A stretch of 22,698 nt of DNA from JAWLGW01 sp964569055 (GTDB lineage: Bacteria; Planctomycetota; J058): NCBI GenBank assembly GCA_964569055.1, contig CAZMSZ010000086.1, forward strand, positions 1 through 22,698. Direction: 5' to 3'. Shown piece by piece: positions 16,051-22,698 of the stretch. Within the stretch, counting starts at the first letter, position 1. Each line of letters starts with the position of its first letter. A program made the position numbers and the translations under genes. The notes beneath the pieces are model-generated. The model worked only from the letters and a program-made list of their open reading frames with translations, was not told where the DNA came from and ran no database searches.

Positions 16051-16074
16051 GCGGCCCCCCACCTGGGGGGCCGC
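16051..16074 (+). terminator. Rho-independent-type terminator of the phosphoesterase gene
   Basis: GCGGCCCCCC (16051-16060) and GGGGGGCCGC (16065-16074) make a perfect 10-bp stem with an ACCT loop, 34 bases after the stop. It is followed by only a short TTT (16080-16082). Confidence 0.65.
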
Positions 16075-16090
16075 GCCCGTTTCCGGGCTG

Positions 16091-16166
16091 CTGTCGTGTC
16101 GGGGCACGGGCGCGGGCACGGGCGCGGGCACGGGCACGGGCACGGGCACGAGGCTCAATGCGACAG
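16091..16166. repeat. GGGCAC hexanucleotide array bounded by CTGTCG and CGACAG
   Basis: Eight units (16102-16149) alternate GGGCAC and GGGCGC, then become uniform GGGCAC. CTGTCG (16091-16096) lies before the array and its complement, within GCGACAG (16160-16166), after it. Read on the minus strand, CTGTCGCAT next to GTGCCC units repeats the arrangement at 8422-8456. It lies between the phosphoesterase terminator and the kinase promoter. Confidence 0.85.
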
Positions 16167-16203
16167 GAGAGCCTTCACGGCTCGAGGCGACCCGGGGACG
16201 CGC

Positions 16204-16231
16204 TTGCAGGGTCGGCGGAACGTGCTAGAGT
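16204..16231 (+). promoter_or_regulatory. Promoter of the second kinase gene
   Basis: -35 TTGCAG (16204-16209), a 16-bp spacer and -10 TAGAGT (16226-16231) with an extended TG at 16223-16224. This is the best promoter match in the window. Transcription would begin near 16238, giving a leader of about 70-95 bases. Confidence 0.5.
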
Positions 16232-16244
16232 CGCAGCGGTGAAC

Positions 16245-16260
16245 CTCGGCGTAAGCCGAG
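16245..16260 (+). promoter_or_regulatory. Leader hairpin with GTAA (GNRA) tetraloop
   Basis: CTCGGC-GTAA-GCCGAG is a perfect 6-bp stem closed by a GNRA-type tetraloop, located in the predicted 5' leader of the kinase mRNA just after the promoter. The role is unknown; it may stabilise the 5' end. Confidence 0.4.
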
Positions 16261-16305
16261 TTACACGGCAGACTTCCGGCTAGCGAGCTACCCCAGAGAG
16301 CTCCC

Positions 16306-17807
16306 TTGACCCATGGTTCTGGGGCGAACCCCGTGAGCGGACAAGCGCTGGACGAGCCGAACCTGCATCTCGGCCTGTTGGCGATCCGCAACGAGTTCGT
16401 CAACCTCTCCGAGCTCAAGCACTGCCTCGACGTCCGGCGGAAGATCCACGCCAAGTCGGGTCAGGTGCACGACCTCGGCGAGGTCCTCGTCCAGCAGCGC
16501 TACCTCACCCCGCAGGACCTCGAGTACCTCCACATGCTCGAGGGCGCGCAGCCGCCCGAGGCCCCGATCGACATCGCGGCGATCGAGTCCGAGTTCGAGC
16601 AGCACGTGGCCGAGCTCAAGCCCGGCTGCCAGTTCGGCGACTACACGATCGACGAGGAGCTCGGGCGCGGCGGCATGGGCATCGTGTTCCGCGCCACCAA
16701 CAAGCAGAAGGACGACCAGCGCTGCGCGCTCAAGATCCTGATCGGCGGCAAGGACGCCACCGTCCGCGACATCGAGCGCTTCAAGAAGGAAGCCACGGTC
16801 ATGGCGCCGCTGGTCCACCCCGGGATCGTGAAGATCTACGAGGTCGGCCGCCACAAGGGCCTCGACTTCATCGCCATGGAGTACGTCGATGGCGTGTCGC
16901 TCAAGGAGGTCGTGGGCGAGAAGGCGCTCGGCGCCGACATCTCGCTGATGGCGATCCGCTCCGCCGCCGAGGCGGTGGGCTTCATGCACTCGCACGGGAT
17001 CATCCACCGCGACATCAAGCCCGAGAACGTGATGCTCCGCGCCTCCGACGGGAGCTCGGTGCTGATGGACTTCGGCCTCGCGGGCTGGGACAAGATCGAG
17101 ATCCTGGCGGGGCGCGGCTCGATCGGGACGCCGATGTACCAGCCGCCCGAGCAGGCGGACGTCGGCGGGCCGTTCGGCAAGATCTCGCCCGCCTCCGACG
17201 TGTACGGCCTGGGGGCGACGCTCTACTACCTCCTCACCGCGCGCCACCCGTTCCTCGGGCGCAGCGTCAAGGAGGTCCGCGACAAGATCAAGTCGCAGCC
17301 CCCCGACCCGATCCGCGCGATCAACCCCGCCGTCCCGCCCACGGCCGAGGCGCTCTGCCTGCGCTGCCTCAAGAAGCGCCAGGAGGAGCGGTTCCAGAGC
17401 CCCAAGGAGCTGGTCGAGCAGCTCGACAACGTGCTCGGCCTGCTGTGCTCACAGAACGGCGGCGAGGCGAAGGCGCGCGGGCGGCTCATGCGGCGGATCT
17501 CCGCCGCCGCCCGCCGCCGCGGGGGGGCGACCGGGAAGGGCGCCGCCAGCCCCACCAAGAGCCCGGCGGCCAAGACGCCGGGCAAGACCAAGGGCCGCAC
17601 GGCCAAGGCGGCCTCCGCCCGCAACGCGACGCGCTCGTCGGTCGGCAAGGTCCCGTCCAAGCTCGCCTCCGGCAAGGGGCGCATCCCGCGCCGCAGCCAG
17701 GTGTCGGACACCGGCCCCGCTGACGGCGGGCCCGCGCCCGGCGTGGTGATCGGCTTGATCGCCGCGGCCCTGCTCGGGATCGTGCTCGCGGCCGTCGCGA
17801 TCCTCCG

Positions 17808-17811
<4 letters not shown>
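16306..17811 (+). CDS. Transmembrane Ser/Thr protein kinase with H1-like basic linker
   Basis: This encodes 501 residues from a TTG start; a GTG at 16333 is an equal alternative, since neither has a strong ribosome site (AGAGAG lies before the TTG). Residues about 15-105 are a helical domain (ELKHCLDVRRKIH, then VQQRYLTPQDLEYL) like those preceding planctomycete kinases. Kinase domain about 112-375: GRGGMG from Gly120, Lys143 in CALKIL, HRD 234-236, Asp255 in DFGLAG, GTPMYQPPEQ. All catalytic residues are intact. A strongly basic Ala/Lys/Pro stretch (about 385-470, for example SPAAKTPGKTKGRTAKAAS) resembles histone H1 tails, then one C-terminal membrane helix (VVIGLIAAALLGIVLAAVAI). The kinase is therefore cytoplasmic and tail-anchored. 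Its stop overlaps that of the convergent P-type ATPase by 4 bp (CTAG). An out-of-frame mini-ORF (16313-16336) ends in GTGA over the GTG start. Confidence 0.93.
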
Positions 17812-20488
<2,677 letters not shown>

Positions 20489-20492
<4 letters not shown>

Positions 20493-21703
20493 GACCGGTG
20501 CGGCGGCGGCCCGAGCGCGCGCGCCACGCGGCGCACGCCCTCGGCGAGGGCGTCGAGCTCGGTCGCGGTGAAGCACAGCCGGGCGAAGAGAGCGAAGCTC
20601 GCGCCGAACGCCGCGCCGGGGGCCAGCGACACGCCCGCCTCGAGGCAGCGCCGCAGCAGCGCGAGGACGGCCGCCTCGTCGGGGCAGCGCTCGCGCAGGT
20701 CCAAGAACACGAACGTGCCCGCCGCGGGCGGCGCCACCGCCAGGTCCGCGAGCCCGGCCTCGTCCAACAGGGCGAGCGTCCGCTCGGCGCCCCGCCGCGC
20801 GGCCTCCTGGCGGCGGGCGCGCTCGGCCGGCGCGTCGGGGTCGCGCAGCGCGGCGAGCGCCATGCGCTGGGCGAGGGTCCCGGCGTGGTAGGTCGAGTGG
20901 GTCAGCGCGCGCGGGATCAGGTCGACCGCGGCGGGCGGCGCCGCGAGCAGGCCGACCCGCTGCCCCGCCAGGCCGAGGCTCTTGGAGAACGAGGTCACGG
21001 CGAAGGTCCGCGCCGCGGCGGCCGCGGGGAGCGCGAGGCGCGCGGGCTGCGCCAGCGGCTGGAGCGGGAAGTCGGCGTACACGGCGTCGTACAGGAGCCA
21101 CAGGTCGTGCCGCTCGGCCACGGCGCGGATCGCGGCGAGGTGCGCGGGGCCGTACACGAAGCCGACCGGGTTGTTGGGGTCGCACAGGTAGAGGGCCGCC
21201 GTGCGCGGGGTGAGCGCGGCCTCGAGGCGGGCCTCGAGCAGCGCCGCGTCGGCCGGGAGCAGGCCCGAGGCGTCGACGTCCACCTCGACCGGCACGCAGC
21301 CCCGCCGCTGCAGGATCCCCAGGATCAGCGGCCAGGAGGGGGTGCACACCAGCACCTCGTCGCCCGGGTCGAGGACGGCGCTGATCGCCACGTCGAGCGC
21401 GCCGGTGGCGCCCGGCGTCACGAACACCTGCTCGACGGGGACCGCGAGCCCGAGCCGGGCGAGGTCCTCGGCGCCGGCCGCGCGCAGCTCGGGGTCGCCC
21501 GCGACCGGGCCGTAGCGATGCAGCGCGAGGTCGTCGAGGTCGATCCGCCGCGCGGGCAGCGGCGGGAGCAGGGCGGTGTCGCCGAGGTGCAGCGGCACGA
21601 ACCCCGGGTCGCGCTGGCGGCGCGCCAGCTCGCTCGCGAACGCGGCGAACGTCGAGGCGCGCAGCGCCTCGGTGTGACGGGAGCGGGCGGGGAAGCGCGG
21701 CAT
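20489..21703 (-). CDS. Class I/II PLP-dependent aminotransferase
   Basis: This encodes 404 residues, fold-type I. The PLP lysine is Lys241 in TSFSKSLGLAGQRVG. Other expected blocks are the phosphate-site turn in VTPGATGALD, CDPNNPVGFVYG (the N-P-x-G substrate motif) and YDAVYADFP (the Asp that binds the pyridine nitrogen and the Tyr near it). A C-terminal strand reads RLCFTATELDALAEG. The sequence resembles the AspC/AlaT-type and class II-like enzymes, but the substrate cannot be told. ATG 21703 lies 6 bases after the stop of the acyltransferase gene and its own stop overlaps the ATPase start, so it is the middle gene of an operon. No ribosome site is obvious, which fits translational coupling. 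Whether it makes or removes an amino acid for its neighbours is unknown. Confidence 0.93.
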
Positions 21704-21709
21704 GCGCCG

Positions 21710-22630
21710 TCAGCTCGCCGCGGCGCCGCCCGGCGAGGGCTCGGGGCTCGCCGCGGGGGCGGCGGCTTGGTCCGCGGGCTCGCCCGCCGGGGGCGGCGCG
21801 TCGGGGTCGGTCAGCCCGAGCGGCTCGAACGCGTAGGGGTTGGCCATGTAGCGGCGCACGAACCGCACGATCCGCCCGATCTTGTTGCCGTCGAGCATGC
21901 GGTGGTCGAACGTGGCCGAGCAGGTGATCACCGGGCGCACCTCGACCGCGTCCCCGACCGCCCACGGCTGCTTCTCGACCTGCCCGACCAGCACGATGAA
22001 CGGCACGCGCGAGGGCGGCACGAGCGGCGCGTAGGCCACGTCGATCCCGAACTTCGAGACGTTGGTCACCATCACGGTGCCGAACGGCTCGGGGCGCGCG
22101 CCCAGGAAGGTGGGCGTGATCCCGAGGTTGTACTCCATGAACAGGAAGAAGCTCAGCAGCGGCCGCAGCATCCAGGACGGCATCTGGCCGAGGCAGCCCT
22201 TCTGGGTCTTCTCGTACTGCTCGTCCTTGCCGCCGCGCAGCTTCTCGGCCCGGTCGCGCAGCGTCTGCGCGACCTCCACGATCGTCTTGCGCCCGGTGTC
22301 GGGGACGACCACGCCGGAGAGGTCCTTGCCGTCCTCCATGTCGACCTGGAAGTAGACGTCGACCGTGTCCTTGAGGTAGGCCTGGCCCCAGATGATCTTG
22401 CCGTTCCCCTCGGGCACCTCGTGCAGCGCCAGCGCCACCGCCCGCCCCATGAGCTGGCCGATCGCGGGGTAGACCCCGAACTTCGCCTTGACGTCGTCCT
22501 GGAACTTGCGCGCCTTGGTCACGTCCATCTGGACGTGCCCGTAGATCACGCCGTCGCGCGGCGCGTCCCAGAACGCCATCGCGAACTTGCGGAACCCTCG
22601 TTCGGGCGAGCGGCGGTACTTGCCGGCCAC
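21710..22630 (-). CDS. Stand-alone 2-oxoacid dehydrogenase (E2)-type acyltransferase
   Basis: This encodes 306 residues. The C-terminal half is the catalytic domain of the dihydrolipoamide acyltransferase/chloramphenicol acetyltransferase fold: FGTVMVTNVSKFGIDVA, then PFIVLVGQVE and FDHRMLDG (His243, the catalytic histidine of the DHRxxDG motif). The N-terminal half has AIGQLMGRAVALALHEVPEG, also family-like. There is no lipoyl domain and no peripheral subunit-binding domain, so it cannot serve as a normal E2 alone. A family-atypical insert includes a hydrophobic helix (about 155-175, WMLRPLLSFFLFMEYNL). A Pro/Ala-rich tail ends the protein. Start: two GTGs are 6 bases apart; AGGAGG is spaced correctly for the second (22630), which I chose. 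It is the first gene of the operon with aminotransferase and ATPase. Confidence 0.85.
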   Translation of the reverse strand: MAGKYRRSPERGFRKFAMAFWDAPRDGVIYGHVQMDVTKARKFQDDVKAKFGVYPAIGQLMGRAVALALHEVPEGNGKIIWGQAYLKDTVDVYFQVDMEDGKDLSGVVVPDTGRKTIVEVAQTLRDRAEKLRGGKDEQYEKTQKGCLGQMPSWMLRPLLSFFLFMEYNLGITPTFLGARPEPFGTVMVTNVSKFGIDVAYAPLVPPSRVPFIVLVGQVEKQPWAVGDAVEVRPVITCSATFDHRMLDGNKIGRIVRFVRRYMANPYAFEPLGLTDPDAPPPAGEPADQAAAPAASPEPSPGGAAAS

Positions 22631-22650
22631 GGCCACCTCCTGCGCGGCGG

Positions 22651-22656
22651 AATATA
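22651..22656 (-). promoter_or_regulatory. -10 element of the acyltransferase operon
   Basis: Read on the minus strand, TATATT ends 20 bases before GTG 22630. It is five of six matches to TATAAT, in an otherwise GC-rich stretch. The corresponding -35 region (about 22674-22679) is not recognisable. Beyond 22657 to the window end I see no gene. Confidence 0.45.
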
Positions 22657-22698
22657 GCGCGCGAGGTGGGGGAGGGGTGCGCGGTGGGGTTTGAGGCC

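Noticed and set aside
17461..17710. Separate histone-like gene inside the kinase
   Set aside because: The basic stretch is in frame with the kinase and followed by a membrane helix and the only stop; there is no internal start with a ribosome site.
20493..21965. Extension of the P-type ATPase frame upstream to 1385 codons
   Set aside because: The added part overlaps the aminotransferase in another frame and is Arg/Pro/Gly low complexity; the GTG at 20492 gives a normal-length pump.

Overview
The window is very GC-rich bacterial DNA with tightly packed genes and two runs of exactly 100 N (2973-3072 and 14363-14462), which mark scaffold joins of unknown true length. The lineage is probably Planctomycetota, with Myxococcota as the alternative. 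This rests on two large eukaryote-like Ser/Thr kinases (one fused to a WD40-type beta-propeller region, with the kinase C-lobe wording common in planctomycete kinases), paired universal stress proteins, a PilZ protein and abundant hexanucleotide minisatellites between genes. It is an inference; no rRNA or other phylogenetic marker is present.

Layout. 1-200: a roughly 70-bp tandem repeat. 215-2907 (minus): a lipoprotein and a secreted protein of likely alpha/alpha-toroid fold, coupled by an ATGA overlap. 3073-6770 (plus): receptor-like kinase with a transmembrane segment, a coiled coil and a C-terminal propeller region; its 5' end lies in gap 1. 6771-7266: a near-consensus -35 at the kinase stop, a 28-codon ORF and two hairpins. 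7267-9162 (plus): rsgA and a TVP38/DedA-type membrane protein. 9163-10871 (minus): two tandem-domain universal stress proteins. 10872-11223: a divergent intergenic region full of hexamer arrays. 11224-11559 (plus): PilZ. 11578-14362 (minus): YceI-like protein and a long coiled-coil protein cut by gap 2. 14478-15116 (minus): glyoxalase-II-like hydrolase, divergent from 15253-16017 (plus): a metallophosphoesterase. 16306-17811 (plus): a second membrane kinase with a histone-H1-like linker. 17808-22630 (minus): a three-gene operon of stand-alone 2-oxoacid-dehydrogenase-type acyltransferase, aminotransferase and P-type cation ATPase.

How the genes fit together. The region looks like core and housekeeping chromosome with a signalling flavour: two kinases, PilZ and stress proteins. 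I see no transposase, integrase, CRISPR array, toxin-antitoxin pair or recognisable defence island. Close spacing and 4-bp start/stop overlaps (ATGA at 2134-2137, GTGA at 20489-20492) show translational coupling in two operons.

The most unusual signal is non-coding. At several intergenic sites the motif CTGTCGC, or its complement, borders short arrays of a 6-bp unit (GGGCAC, GGGCAA or CGGAAT), twice as inverted flanks around the array. The same 8-mer CTGTCGCT lies inside the tandem repeat at the window start. This may be a family of small dispersed intergenic elements. Other points to check are the lead region before rsgA, a ribosome-site-masking hairpin before the lipoprotein, the lipoyl-less acyltransferase operon, and the H1-like tail in the second kinase.
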